Source of the DNA: Pirellulaceae bacterium
Lineage (GTDB): Bacteria > Planctomycetota > Planctomycetia > Pirellulales > Pirellulaceae
Assembly (NCBI GenBank): GCA_019636385.1
Contig: JAHBXT010000001.1
Coordinates: forward strand, 1,116,001-1,180,000
Reading direction: 5' to 3'
Length of the DNA stretch: 64,000 bases
Shown here one piece after another: positions 1-9,780 of this stretch. How positions within the stretch are numbered: the first letter of the stretch is position 1; the number at the start of each line of letters is the position of its first letter. The position numbers and the translations under genes were made by a program. Below the pieces are notes generated by a model. That model did not search any database and was not told the origin of the DNA. It was given only the letters and a program-made list of their open reading frames with translations.

Positions 1-2409
1 GCTGGTACTTACGAGCTGCGCCTCCCAGTCCACAATCTGGCGTTCCAAATCTTGGCGCTGAGTAGCCATAGCGGCAATCTGCTGGTCGGCCGAAGCGACT
101 TGTTGCAACAATTCGGACACAACCGACTGATGGCTGGCTAGCGTGCCCTGTAGAGTTTCAAGTTCGGCCGACTGAGTTGCCAGCGTTTTTTCAGACATCG
201 CACAACTTGCAGACAACACAGCTAACGCTGCATCCAACTCGCCAATCGCTGGATCTATCTTGTCCGTCGATGCAACCAGATCTCCTATCGATTGCAAGGT
301 TTGCCTGGCCATAGCGATTTGTTTGATGCGATCTGAGGTTGCCGCCAGTGTATCGCGCGTGGTTTGTTGCTGTGCAATTGCAGCATCCACCGCCCGCTGG
401 CTTTCGGTTAGTGCCTGCTGAGCGGTTTCACTCCGCTGCTGCAAGTCGGCCCACTGTTCGTTGAGGTGTTGTTGAACCACATTCAGCTCATCACGTTGAC
501 TGCTGGCCCGGTTGATTTGCTGCTTGAGGTCAGCCCAGTGAGTCACTGACTGAACTTGCTGTTGGATACGCTCGGCGCGCGATACTTCGGCCTGCGCTGC
601 GGCCCATGCCAATCTGGCCTCCTGGACGGCGTGCGCAGCTGGCTGATAGCGCGCAATGCATTGATCCGCCGCAGCTTGTGCTTCTTGCAAGGCGGCTTGG
701 GTGGCTTCTACAGCCGCAGCCAACGGTGGCACGGGGGCTGACTTGTCGGTCAGCGCTTGCTCCAGCGGCGGCAACGCAGCCTCGGCAGCGGCTACTCGAC
801 TTTTCAACAGCTCAACGACTCCCGTCAGCTCGGCATCACTGCCGATCGCTTGGAGCGCTTCAGATGTACTGGCCAAAGCCGTATTCAATTTAGCCAGACT
901 ATCATGAGCCTTATCAACCACCTGCTGAGCGGCTAGCTGTTCGCTGGCAGCCTTATTCAAGGCATCGACAGCTTGTGTCGCATTTGTGGTCGCAGTATCA
1001 ACATTACCCAAGGCTGCCAAGCGTTCGGCCTGAATCGTGGCTATACCGGATAACTTCGACTTATATTCTGCCTCCAGCAATGTCCGCTTTTCTCGAAGCA
1101 CTGAGAGCGCTGGTTCGATCTCACTTAATTGCTGCTGCGCCTGTGGTTGAAGAGTTGCCAGAGCTTGTTGATCATTTTCGGACTGCCCCGCTTGGCCAAT
1201 CCAACCACGGCGAAACGTTTCCGAAGACACCAATCCACGCACAAATCCGCGCAAATCGTAATTCAGTGCTCTCAGCTGATCGGCGACGCCTTGCAGCAAC
1301 TGGCCGTTGAGCGGTGGATTTGCTGCATGATGCAGATCCAGCGGTTCGACAATGCCCCGACCAAACACCATTGCCCACAGTCGATTGGCCATATTCTGCG
1401 TAAAGGCATCGACGCTACCGCTGCGAATTGCCTGAGCCAACTGACTGCGACGGCTATGTCTGGGTTGAGCCGGGTAGCCAGCGCGCTGGGCGGGGTGATA
1501 GTCCTGGCCAGGCACCGACCAGACCTGCTCGAACTCATCGCCGCCAAACAGATGCGGTAGGACGCGATGCATGGTACCACGGCGAAAGACCGATTCGAAC
1601 GGTGATTCGCTGGAAGACTTCTCGCTAATGACCTGCAACGTCTTTTCGCCTTCGGTTACCTCCACCGATTTCAGTGATGCAACGAACCCAAGTAAACCGT
1701 GGTAGTCGGTCTGCAAGTAATCCTCTACAGCCGGATGATCGTGACACTGCGCACACTGTAGGTCACGTCCAAAGTAGATTCGACCCACGTCTCGCATAAT
1801 CAAATGCGGGTCGGCACCTCGATCGAGCAAGAAACGAGCTGCTGGACGATCGGGACCTGGTATGGCGTCGGCCACCAGCAAGTCCGCCATCAATTCATGC
1901 AGAGGCTGATTGGCCGACAGTCGATCTCGCAACCACTGAGTCCACTCGTCTTGCGGAATGTTCGTGTTGGGTCGGCGCTCCATCAACATCACATCAAGCT
2001 TTTCCGCCCAGTGCTCCACAAACTCGGGGCGATTCATCAGTCGATCGACCTCGCTGGCAAAACGATCCGGTGATTCGTCTGCAATATAGCGACTCTGCTG
2101 GTCCACCGTCGGAGGCAGACCAACCAGAGTCAAATATAGGCGCCGCGGTAATAATGCATCTTCCTGGGCAGCAACGGATAATGCCCACGGACTCGACCAC
2201 ACCCACTGGTCGATCCGTTTTGCAATGGCCAGGGTCTTCTCTGAATCAGCGACAGTCACTGGGTCCGGCTGCATACCGACATCCGACAAGGTGACCGGAC
2301 CGGATTGTGGGGTTACGTCGGTTGACTGCGCCGTCAATAGGCCCGGGGATGCTAATGCAAGCATCGCGGTCAGAATCCAGGTCGGGCACTTGGACCCAGT
2401 GGCTACCAT
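1..2409 (-). CDS. Secreted DUF1549/DUF1553-type protein with long coiled coil (partial, 3' end outside window)
   Basis: The frame is open for 803 codons from the ATG at 2409 to base 1, so the C-terminus is outside the window. The start is supported by AGGAG at 2415-2419, five bases upstream. Residues 1-27 look like a signal peptide. About 88-255 resembles DUF1549 and carries CAQCH at 219-223, a possible c-type haem site. About 290-410 resembles the N-terminal part of DUF1553 (stretches such as RSQLAQAI and NRLW). From about 415 to the edge the chain is Ala/Gln/Glu-rich, with few Pro or Gly, and reads as a very long coiled coil. The usual N-terminal PSCyt1 domain of this planctomycete family is missing. 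The family is abundant in planctomycetes but its biochemistry is unknown; I assign no reaction. Confidence 0.85.
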   Translation of the reverse strand, partial: MVATGSKCPTWILTAMLALASPGLLTAQSTDVTPQSGPVTLSDVGMQPDPVTVADSEKTLAIAKRIDQWVWSSPWALSVAAQEDALLPRRLYLTLVGLPPTVDQQSRYIADESPDRFASEVDRLMNRPEFVEHWAEKLDVMLMERRPNTNIPQDEWTQWLRDRLSANQPLHELMADLLVADAIPGPDRPAARFLLDRGADPHLIMRDVGRIYFGRDLQCAQCHDHPAVEDYLQTDYHGLLGFVASLKSVEVTEGEKTLQVISEKSSSESPFESVFRRGTMHRVLPHLFGGDEFEQVWSVPGQDYHPAQRAGYPAQPRHSRRSQLAQAIRSGSVDAFTQNMANRLWAMVFGRGIVEPLDLHHAANPPLNGQLLQGVADQLRALNYDLRGFVRGLVSSETFRRGWIGQAGQSENDQQALATLQPQAQQQLSEIEPALSVLREKRTLLEAEYKSKLSGIATIQAERLAALGNVDTATTNATQAVDALNKAASEQLAAQQVVDKAHDSLAKLNTALASTSEALQAIGSDAELTGVVELLKSRVAAAEAALPPLEQALTDKSAPVPPLAAAVEATQAALQEAQAAADQCIARYQPAAHAVQEARLAWAAAQAEVSRAERIQQQVQSVTHWADLKQQINRASSQRDELNVVQQHLNEQWADLQQRSETAQQALTESQRAVDAAIAQQQTTRDTLAATSDRIKQIAMARQTLQSIGDLVASTDKIDPAIGELDAALAVLSASCAMSEKTLATQSAELETLQGTLASHQSVVSELLQQVASADQQIAAMATQRQDLERQIVDWEAQLVSTS

Positions 2410-3100
2410 AGCTGCTCCTGCGGGATAGCAATGGAGGGTCGGTAAATAGGTGGGAGCAATCAGATCGCCAGCGCTGGAATGTAACTGCTGACGATCGCGA
2501 TCACTGGGGCGGGAACGGACCAGGACTAAAATCGATAGCCCGAACCGAGATCCCAGTTTCACTCACTGGGTTCCAAAAATCAAGCTCCCCGACAAGTCTC
2601 ATGCGGGGCCCTCCCCAGTTTTTTTGTCTGTGGGGTTTTCAGAACCCGTAAAGTTAGTACTGGAATTTGCTGGTCCCTGGCTAATTCTGCGAGTGCGACT
2701 TGGCCACCCACTGTACCTTGAATGGCTGCTCAGCTTTGACCAGCAACAACCCCCATTGGACCTATAAGGCGAGCATGAACGCATGCGACTGTCACCCGGC
2801 GGTAGCAGGCTAACTTGCACGGTTCGGCGACGGTAAATACGGCAAAACTTCGACTCTCTCTGTCGCTTACAGGCCGTTTGCCAGCATTTCAAAAACTGCA
2901 TTTCTATAAAGAAACTTGCCGATTCTGACGATCACTCTCATGAGGGTGACATTATTACATGAGTCGATTGCATCGTTGCAATAACCAGCGTGCCACCCCA
3001 GCTGACTCCACCTCCGAGAGGCTGCGACACATTGAGGTCAATGCACATCAGCATACCGAAATCACGGTAGCTCTATGCGCGTAGATTGGAAAAAGTGGCT
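2410..3100. other. Intergenic region, divergent promoters expected
   Basis: About 690 bases between the start of the DUF1549 gene (minus) and the porin (plus), so it should hold both promoters. I see no convincing gene; a 100-codon frame on the minus strand at 2599-2901 has no recognisable domain. The only structured signal I see is the palindrome at 2932-2949. No clear -35/-10 pair could be fixed. Confidence 0.5.
2932..2949. promoter_or_regulatory. Near-perfect 18-bp palindrome upstream of porin
   Basis: TCACTCTCATGAGGGTGA is an inverted repeat with a single T/G exception, centred about 160 bases before the porin start. Size and symmetry suit a dimeric regulator or a short hairpin. It does not match a Pho box, so a link with phosphate starvation is not shown. 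Confidence 0.35.
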
Positions 3101-4702
3101 ATGCCTTGGCCCGGCAGTTTTGGTCAGCCCACGCGCTGGAAGTTCGTTAGGTGCGCGGGAACTCTATGCCCGGTAACGTTTCTCGGGATTGCGCTGTTCC
3201 TCAATCAAACCGCGCCGGCCCAAAGTCCCCCTGCGCCACCGCCCAGCCCGTATCAGTACATCGACTTGCCAGCCGTTCCGTTGGTATCTGAGTCTGCCGC
3301 AATGGTGCTTACCTCGCCGTCAAATGGCGAAGACGTGCCGATGCAAGTGAATCGTGCGGATTCGACGCAGGCAGGACACCCGTTGGACGTCAATCAAAAT
3401 CTAGCTCAACGAGTCGAAGCGTTAGAGAAAGCCCTTCAAGTTGCCCAAGATCAATTCGCCGAAGAACAGTCCGCTAGTCGGAAAACTGTTTCAGACAAAG
3501 CTGCTGACGACAAACGACCATCCGAAAAGGTCCAAGACAATTGGGTGGATATGTCCAATGACAAATGGAATGTCAAACTGGGTGGACATATTCAAATGGA
3601 CTACATCACCTGGGCCGATGCTGATCCGGCCATCGTGGACGCGGAAAACTACTTCAGCTATCGTCGTCTGCGGTTGGTGGCCGATGGCACTGGCTACGGC
3701 GTCTTCGATTTCCGATTGCAGGTGACACTGGAACCCGGGCAGGGATCGCACGATAACCAGTTTGCCTCGCCGGATGTCAAAGATGCCTATGTCTCTATGA
3801 ACGAGATTCCGCTGCTGGGTCGCCTGCGCATCGGAAACTTTTTTGTGCCGTTCAGTTTGGAGCAAGTTACAAACGACACAATGAACATCTTCAACGAAAG
3901 GTCCATTCCGTCGCAGGGCATCTTTGCTGCCGATCGTGAAGTGGGCCTAGCTTGCTACAACTGTTCGGCCGATCAGAATTTGAGTTGGGCTAGCGGCGTT
4001 TTCTTTGACGAGATTAACGACACAGTGAAGACGCGTTTTGGCGATCGGCAAGGGAATCGCGTAAGTGGCCGATTGAATTGGCTGCCCTTCTTTGACGAAC
4101 CTTCTGGCGGTAGATATCTGCTGCACACCGGCGTCGGCGTCATGCACACTAACCCGTACAACAACATCGCGCGGTTTCGGGCTCGCCCACAAATCCAACG
4201 TGGGCCCATTCTGATTGACAGCGGTAGCCTGCCTGCTGGGTCGTACAGTACCGGCAACTTGGAGTTGGCCGTGGTGTGGGGGGCCATAACCATCCAAAAC
4301 GAGGCCTTTCTGTCCAAAGTCAATCTGCTTTCCGGCGATGCGGTGTATGTCGGTGGAGCTTACTCGCACCTGAGCTATTTCTTGACAGGCGAAAGTCGAA
4401 CCTACGAGCGGTTTGGACAGCATGGCGCCCAGTTTGGTCGCAATCGGCCGTTCACCAATTTTTTTGCAACTCGCGGCGGTTGCGGCTGGGGGGCCTGGGA
4501 AGCCAAGGCGCGCTGGTCGCATCTCAATTTGACCGACGTTGATCGTGGACAATACAACGACCTGACGGTTGGATTCAACTGGTACTGGTCCGATCGCACC
4601 CGCATTATGTTCGACTGGATTCACCCCATCACCAGCCGCGATACAGTATTTGGAGCCACCGATTCAGACTTGTTCGCCATGCGGTTCGACGTGAATTGGT
4701 AA
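3101..4702 (+). CDS. Phosphate-selective porin O/P family outer-membrane porin
   Basis: Predicted outer-membrane beta-barrel of the OprP/OprO family (533 aa). Residues about 1-41 form a signal peptide ending near APAQ; a Pro-rich stretch follows, then a short coiled coil (LAQRVEALEKALQVAQDQF), the usual N-terminal trimer helix of these porins. From about residue 150 the barrel begins with KLGGHIQMDY, followed by family-like pieces YRRLRLVADG, LRIGNFFVPF and a C-terminal strand ending FAMRFDVNW, with a terminal aromatic. The family passes phosphate, polyphosphate or other anions; the substrate here cannot be told. I chose the ATG at 3101; a TTG at 3086 would add five residues, and neither has a good ribosome site. 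The cysteine-rich secreted protein lies 74 bases downstream and may be co-transcribed. Confidence 0.88.
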   Translation: MPWPGSFGQPTRWKFVRCAGTLCPVTFLGIALFLNQTAPAQSPPAPPPSPYQYIDLPAVPLVSESAAMVLTSPSNGEDVPMQVNRADSTQAGHPLDVNQNLAQRVEALEKALQVAQDQFAEEQSASRKTVSDKAADDKRPSEKVQDNWVDMSNDKWNVKLGGHIQMDYITWADADPAIVDAENYFSYRRLRLVADGTGYGVFDFRLQVTLEPGQGSHDNQFASPDVKDAYVSMNEIPLLGRLRIGNFFVPFSLEQVTNDTMNIFNERSIPSQGIFAADREVGLACYNCSADQNLSWASGVFFDEINDTVKTRFGDRQGNRVSGRLNWLPFFDEPSGGRYLLHTGVGVMHTNPYNNIARFRARPQIQRGPILIDSGSLPAGSYSTGNLELAVVWGAITIQNEAFLSKVNLLSGDAVYVGGAYSHLSYFLTGESRTYERFGQHGAQFGRNRPFTNFFATRGGCGWGAWEAKARWSHLNLTDVDRGQYNDLTVGFNWYWSDRTRIMFDWIHPITSRDTVFGATDSDLFAMRFDVNW

Positions 4703-4776
4703 TACCCCGTGAGACTGTTTACGTCACATTTTGTCCACCTTAATCTACAGGCCGCCTCATCACACGGAGTGTGTAC

Positions 4777-5328
4777 ATGACATCGCTACAAGTCCAAAAG
4801 TTCGCTTTGCCTGGCTGGCCGTCTGCTTGGGGCGCGGTCGTCGGCTGGCTTGTACTATGCACAGCCTGTGTAGTTGAAGCGCATGAATGTCAATGCTGTG
4901 GCTGCCATGCAGCCTGCACCAAGGTCTGTCGCTTGGTTTGCGAAGAGAAGAAAGTCGAGGTGATTTGTTGGGGCTGCCAGTGTGAAGATTTCTGCGTTCC
5001 GAACCACAGCCTGCCCGACTGTGATCACTGCCAGCAGCTCATCCCCACCGAGAGTGGCGGCAAAGCAAAACCGGTCAGCGCCAAACCTAAAAAATTCACG
5101 TGGACCGAATGGATACCTAACGGCGCACAGCTGTACACCAAGAAAAAACTGATGAAACAGACCATCAACAAGAGCGTTCCCAGCTATAAGTGGGTTGTCG
5201 AGGACTTATGCGCCACGTGTCGCCAAAACGCGCCACCACCTCAGCCCCTCAGCGGAACCCAAACTCCCGCCGTGCCAGCGGCATACTCCCACCTGCCGCG
5301 CATTGGAACATCCGAGAATACACCATGA
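4777..5328 (+). CDS. Small cysteine-rich secreted protein
   Basis: 183 aa, no function known to me. The ATG at 4777 has GGAG at 4766-4769 with seven bases of spacing, which favours it over the GTG at 4771. An N-terminal hydrophobic segment (about 17-33) looks like a signal peptide. The following 60 residues are packed with cysteines, in CxCCGCH, CxxxCRLVC, CWGCQCEDFC and CDHC patterns, and a late CATC motif follows. A Lys-rich middle part (KPKKFTWTEW, then YTKKKLMKQT) separates the clusters. The pattern suits a disulfide-linked or metal-binding envelope protein. It lies 74 bases after the porin on the same strand, so a shared role at the outer membrane is possible but not shown. Confidence 0.72.
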   Translation: MTSLQVQKFALPGWPSAWGAVVGWLVLCTACVVEAHECQCCGCHAACTKVCRLVCEEKKVEVICWGCQCEDFCVPNHSLPDCDHCQQLIPTESGGKAKPVSAKPKKFTWTEWIPNGAQLYTKKKLMKQTINKSVPSYKWVVEDLCATCRQNAPPPQPLSGTQTPAVPAAYSHLPRIGTSENTP

Positions 5329-5436
5329 TCATCTCCATGGCTGTCGGATAGTCACTTTCTGTGAACACTGCCATGTTAGCCGTCAGGGCCATGCCGACCG
5401 CAACTACCAACTTGATTCACATTGAGCTACCGCTAT

Positions 5437-8400
5437 TTACATACTGCGGCGGTATTGGCCACCGACCTCAAACAGCGCTTGCGTGATTTGCCCCAGCGAA
5501 CAACAGCGCACGGCTTCCATCAGCACTGCAAACACGTTGTCGTTGTCGATGACCGCGCGTTGTAAACGTTGGAGCATGGCGGGCGCGCTGTGTGCATGGC
5601 GATCTTGGAACTGGCGCAACCTTTGTAATTGACTGTCCTTCTCTTGATCCGATGAGCGCGCCAACTGAATGGTTGGGGGCACTGGATCAGCCTGCGGATT
5701 GCGGAAGGTGTTGACGCCGATGATGGGGAATTCGCCGGAATGTTTTAACTGTTCATAATGCAACGACTCCTCCTGAATCTTACCGCGCTGATATCCCAGC
5801 TCCATAGCGCCGAGCACTCCGCCGCGTCCGCTGATGGCCTCAAACTCGCGGAGCACCGCTTCTTCGACCAGCTCGGTCAATTCATCGATGATGAAGCTGC
5901 CTTGATTGGGGTTTTCGTTCTTGGCCAAGCCCCACTCACGATTAATGATTAATTGGATGGCCATCGCTCGCCGCACACTGTCTTCGGTGGGAGTGGTGAT
6001 GGCTTCATCAAAAGCGTTAGTGTGCAGGCTATTGGCGTTATCGTAGGTACCGATGAGCGCTTGTAGCGTCGTGCGAATGTCGTTGAAGTCGATCTCTTGA
6101 GCGTGCAAGCTACGGCCACTGGTCTGACAGTGATATTTCAACTTCTGACTGCGCTGGTTGGCTCCATAACGCTCGCGCAGGGCCACTGCCCAGATGCGGC
6201 GAGCCACCCGACCCATCACTGTGTACTCCGGATCCATGCCGTTGCTGAAGAAGAAACTCAGATTGGGTGCGAAATCGTCGATCGCCATGCCACGCGCCAA
6301 ATAGGCTTCCACAAACGTAAAGCCATTGGCCAGCGTAAAGGCCAACTGGCTGATCGGATTGGCACCGGCCTCAGCAATATGATAACCGCTGATGCTGACC
6401 GAGTAGAAATTGCGCACTCGGTGCTGCACAAAGTACTGCTGGATATCGCCCATCACCTTAAGCGAGAATTCCGTGGAAAAAATGCAGGTATTTTGCCCTT
6501 GATCCTCCTTGAGAATATCCGCCTGTACCGTGCCGCGCACATTTTGGAGCGTCCAGGCGCGAATCTCGGCTTGCTCCGTGGACGTTGGCTCGCGACCATG
6601 TTCGGCCGTGAATTTATCGATGCGCTGATCGATGGCGGCGTTCATAAACATCGCCAAGATGGTTGGCGCGGGACCATTGATGGTCATACTGACGCTGGTG
6701 TTGGCAGCCGTCAGATCAAAGCCGGAGTACAGCACCTTCATATCCTCCAGCGTGGCTATCGACACGCCGCTGTTGCCGACCTTGCCGTAGATATCGGGCC
6801 GCTGGTGCGGATCATTGCCATATAGCGTCACGCTGTCAAACGCTGTGGACAGGCGAATGGCCGGCATGCCAGCCGACAACATCTTGAAGCGCCGATTGGT
6901 GCGAAAGGCATCGCCCTCGCCAGCGAACATGCGCGTCGGATCTTCGTTATCACGCTTGAAAGCGAACACACCGGCCGTAAAGGGAAACGAACCAGGCACA
7001 TTTTCAAGCATCAACCAGCGTAGCCGCTCGCCATCGTCCTGATACTGCGGCAGTGCGACTCGACGAATCTTGTTGCCAGACAAGGTGGTATGGGTTAGCT
7101 GTGTTACAAATTCCTGATCGCGAACCGTCACTACCTGCTGGTCACCAGCATAACGCTCCTGTAACGCCTGCCAGCCTGCGAGTAATCGGCGACTTGCGTC
7201 ATCTAATAAACTATCACGTTGCCGGATCAGTGCCTGCAAATTCTCATTTTCTTCTCCGCATTCGCGCTTCAGCATGTGCGCAGCCTGGTCCAGCTGCTGT
7301 CGCTGTCGGGCTACTTTGGCTTGCTGCAGAGCATATCGCTTATAACCCCGCACCGCATCAGCGATATCAGCCAGATAGCGGCTGCGCTCTGGCGGCACGA
7401 TGGGCACTTGCTGCGTTGAAAAGCGCGTCGCTACTGGCGGCAGTTTTGAGTCGCCAAGCTTCAGACCCAAACTACCGAGCCGTGATAACAGCGATTGGTA
7501 CAGGGCAGTGACACCGTCGTCGTTGAATCGCGAGGCCGTTGTGCCAAAGACCGGCATCTGTTCCAGGCTGACATCAAAATTGCCGCGATTGCGCTGCATT
7601 TGCTTGCTGACATCGCGCAGAGCGTCGGCGGCGCCGCGGCGATCGAATTTGTTGATAGCCACGAAGTCGGCGAAGTCCAGCATCTCAATCTTTTCGAGCT
7701 GACTGGCTGCACCGTATTCAGGCGTCATAACGTACAGACTCACGTCGACCAACGGCACGATGGCTGCGTCACCTTGACCGATGCCTGATGTTTCGACGAT
7801 GATCAGGTCAAAGCCCGCGCACTTACAGGCGGCAATCACATCGGGCAGGGCAGGGCTGATCTCGCCGCCAACGGCGCGCGTAGCCAGCGAGCGCATGTAG
7901 ACACGCGATAGGGCAGATGCTGCCTGCATCGGGCTGTGATCGGCAGAACTTCGCCATGCTCCGATGGCGTTCATACGAATGCGATCACCCAACAGCGCGC
8001 CGCCGCTGCGCCGTCGCGATGGGTCAATGGAGATCACCGCGATTTGCAGCCGGTCATTCTGATCCAACCGAAAACGGCGCACGATTTCGTCGGTCAGCGA
8101 GCTCTTGCCCGCTCCACCGGTACCGGTAATGCCAATCACGGGAACCGACTGCCCTGCTGCCGTGCTTCGTATCGACTGCAACAGCCGATCTTCGTAAGTT
8201 CCCAATTCGATGGCGGTAATTGCCCGGGCCAAGCTGCGCCAGCGGGCGGTTGGATCGTCGTTTTGCAGGGCGGTGACGTGGCCGGGCGCTCGCGGTGACA
8301 AGTCTTCGTCACAAGCTGCCAACATCCAGCCGATCATACCTTGCAGGCCCAGTTGATGGCCATCTTCCGGCGAAAAAATGCGTGACACACCGTAGCGATG

Positions 8401-8757
8401 CAATTGAGCGATCTCGTCAGGCACGATCACACCACCACCGCCTCCAAAGACCTTGATCTCTGCTGCATCACGCTGCCGAAGCAAGTCGATCATGTACTGG
8501 AAGAATTCGATGTGCCCGCCTTGATAGCTGGAGACGGCGATTCCATGAACGTCTTCATCCAGCGCAGCAGTAACGATTTCTTCGACTGAGCGATTGTGGC
8601 CCAAGTGAATCACTTCGGCCCCCATGCTCTGAAGGATGCGCCGAATGATATTGATGCTGGCGTCGTGTCCATCGAACAGGCTGGCCGCCGTCACGAAGCG
8701 CACTTTGCATTTTGGTTTATATTCGGCGAGCTTGGTCGCAGTAGCCAGATCGTTCAT
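5437..8757 (-). CDS. icmF: Fused isobutyryl-CoA mutase (B12 domain, G-protein chaperone, mutase)
   Basis: 1106 aa, the size of IcmF. It interconverts isobutyryl-CoA and n-butyryl-CoA (related acyl-CoAs are possible) with adenosylcobalamin. Order of parts: B12-binding domain at about 15-145 with the DGHDAS signature at 29-34 (His31 is the lower cobalt ligand); MeaB-like GTPase with P-loop [10 protein letters not shown] at 211-220 and NKFD further on; linker; then the large mutase domain with [11 protein letters not shown] near 590, RMFAGEG and [15 protein letters not shown] and DQGQNT match IcmF rather than methylmalonyl-CoA mutase. I use the ATG at 8757, just before the B12 domain; a longer frame to 8937 runs back into ilvE and has no domain there. 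It follows ilvE by 47 bases on the same strand. Exact acyl-CoA specificity is an inference. Confidence 0.94.
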   Translation of the reverse strand: MNDLATATKLAEYKPKCKVRFVTAASLFDGHDASINIIRRILQSMGAEVIHLGHNRSVEEIVTAALDEDVHGIAVSSYQGGHIEFFQYMIDLLRQRDAAEIKVFGGGGGVIVPDEIAQLHRYGVSRIFSPEDGHQLGLQGMIGWMLAACDEDLSPRAPGHVTALQNDDPTARWRSLARAITAIELGTYEDRLLQSIRSTAAGQSVPVIGITGTGGAGKSSLTDEIVRRFRLDQNDRLQIAVISIDPSRRRSGGALLGDRIRMNAIGAWRSSADHSPMQAASALSRVYMRSLATRAVGGEISPALPDVIAACKCAGFDLIIVETSGIGQGDAAIVPLVDVSLYVMTPEYGAASQLEKIEMLDFADFVAINKFDRRGAADALRDVSKQMQRNRGNFDVSLEQMPVFGTTASRFNDDGVTALYQSLLSRLGSLGLKLGDSKLPPVATRFSTQQVPIVPPERSRYLADIADAVRGYKRYALQQAKVARQRQQLDQAAHMLKRECGEENENLQALIRQRDSLLDDASRRLLAGWQALQERYAGDQQVVTVRDQEFVTQLTHTTLSGNKIRRVALPQYQDDGERLRWLMLENVPGSFPFTAGVFAFKRDNEDPTRMFAGEGDAFRTNRRFKMLSAGMPAIRLSTAFDSVTLYGNDPHQRPDIYGKVGNSGVSIATLEDMKVLYSGFDLTAANTSVSMTINGPAPTILAMFMNAAIDQRIDKFTAEHGREPTSTEQAEIRAWTLQNVRGTVQADILKEDQGQNTCIFSTEFSLKVMGDIQQYFVQHRVRNFYSVSISGYHIAEAGANPISQLAFTLANGFTFVEAYLARGMAIDDFAPNLSFFFSNGMDPEYTVMGRVARRIWAVALRERYGANQRSQKLKYHCQTSGRSLHAQEIDFNDIRTTLQALIGTYDNANSLHTNAFDEAITTPTEDSVRRAMAIQLIINREWGLAKNENPNQGSFIIDELTELVEEAVLREFEAISGRGGVLGAMELGYQRGKIQEESLHYEQLKHSGEFPIIGVNTFRNPQADPVPPTIQLARSSDQEKDSQLQRLRQFQDRHAHSAPAMLQRLQRAVIDNDNVFAVLMEAVRCCSLGQITQALFEVGGQYRRSM

Positions 8758-8804
8758 GGTTGGATACTCGGCAGCACTCGGTAGAGCCAGCTCGACAGGA
8801 CCGA

Positions 8805-9662
8805 CTAATTGCGAACTTCCTCGTGAAACGCGGCCAGCAGTCGCACCGTGATTGGACCTGGCAGGCCCGTGCCAATCTTTCTGCCATCCAACTCGATCAC
8901 CGGAATCACTTCGGCGGCACTGCCGGTTAGAAAACATTCATCGGCCAGGAAAATATCGTGTCGCGTGAGAGGCGCTTCCGACGCTCGAATGTTTAGCTTA
9001 GCGGCCAGTTCCAACACCACGCCGCGGGTGATGCCTTCCAATATCCCGGCGTCGTTGGGCGGAGTGAACACATGACCGCCACGAACGATAAAGATATTGT
9101 CACCGGTGCATTCGGCAACTTCGCCTTTGTGATTCAACATCAGCGCTTCCTTGCAACCGGCCTGCAGGCCTTCGACTTTGGCCAAAATATTGTTCAGATA
9201 GTTCAACGACTTAATACGCGGATTCAGCGCCGCCGGGTGGTTGCGAATAGTGGCTGCCGTGACGATGCGCAGTCCTTGTTCGTAATCTTCCTTAGGATAG
9301 AGTGCAATCTGATCGGCGATGATGATGATTTCTGGATTGGCACAGCGATTGGGGTCCAGCCCCAAGGTGCCCGACCCGCGGGTAACCACCAGTCGCACAT
9401 AGCCGTCCGTCAACTTGTTGGCAGCGACCGTTTGCTGCACGGCAACCGACATTTGTTCCTTGGTGATTGGAATCTCCAAGCGAATCGCCCGAGCCGAATT
9501 CCACAGGCGATCTAAATGCTCTTTAAGTCGAAAAACTTTGCCCGAGTAAATTCGAAGGCCCTCGAACACGCCGTCACCGTACAATAGACCGTGATCGAAA
9601 ACGCTGATCATGGCTTGCTCTTTGGGAACCAGGCGACCACTAAGATAAACTTGGATACTCAT
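8805..9662 (-). CDS. ilvE: Branched-chain amino acid aminotransferase (class IV)
   Basis: 285 aa, fold-type IV PLP aminotransferase; it transfers amino groups between Val/Leu/Ile and 2-oxoglutarate, in the cytoplasm. The PLP lysine is K151 in [10 protein letters not shown]. Other family marks are [14 protein letters not shown] at 22-35, the [20 protein letters not shown] phosphate-cup region and the SSAAEV-like GSAAEVIP near the C-terminus. The length fits IlvE of the archaeal/planctomycete type. D-amino-acid transaminase or aminodeoxychorismate lyase belong to the same fold, but the LNYLNN and ATGDN-like motifs favour IlvE. It leads a two-gene unit with icmF, which would connect valine transamination with isobutyryl-CoA metabolism. 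Confidence 0.88.
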   Translation of the reverse strand: MSIQVYLSGRLVPKEQAMISVFDHGLLYGDGVFEGLRIYSGKVFRLKEHLDRLWNSARAIRLEIPITKEQMSVAVQQTVAANKLTDGYVRLVVTRGSGTLGLDPNRCANPEIIIIADQIALYPKEDYEQGLRIVTAATIRNHPAALNPRIKSLNYLNNILAKVEGLQAGCKEALMLNHKGEVAECTGDNIFIVRGGHVFTPPNDAGILEGITRGVVLELAAKLNIRASEAPLTRHDIFLADECFLTGSAAEVIPVIELDGRKIGTGLPGPITVRLLAAFHEEVRN

Positions 9663-9700
9663 GAAACTCGACCGGGGGAAAGGAGTGCAGAATCTTGTCT

Positions 9701-9708
9701 AGTATAAA
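9701..9708. promoter_or_regulatory. Candidate overlapping divergent -10 elements
   Basis: AGTATAAA contains TATAAA on the plus strand (toward the deacetylase) and TATACT on the minus strand (toward ilvE, about 40 bases before its ATG). No good -35 is visible for either, so this is only a candidate. Confidence 0.3.
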
Positions 9709-9780
9709 TACCTTTGGTAGGTTGTGGGAGCCGTCGCTGCTGGGTGCTGCCAGGGAAGTTTGCCACCAAGAATTTCACCC

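Noticed and set aside
2599..2901. 100-codon minus-strand frame in the first intergenic gap
   Set aside because: No ribosome site, no domain, and a residue pattern typical of non-coding sequence.
3075..3130. ATG at 3075 (MRVDWKKWLC...) as porin start
   Set aside because: It looks like a signal peptide but is in another frame from the porin and soon runs into a stop; joining it would need a frameshift for which there is no evidence.
3491..4624. Long minus-strand frames inside the porin gene
   Set aside because: Shadows of the porin frame; the plus-strand product has clear family features.
6097..6825. 242-codon plus-strand frame opposite icmF
   Set aside because: Antisense shadow of a strongly conserved enzyme; no start site or domain.
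8758..8937. N-terminal extension of icmF to 8937
   Set aside because: Overlaps ilvE, has no domain, and the ATG at 8757 gives the normal IcmF length.
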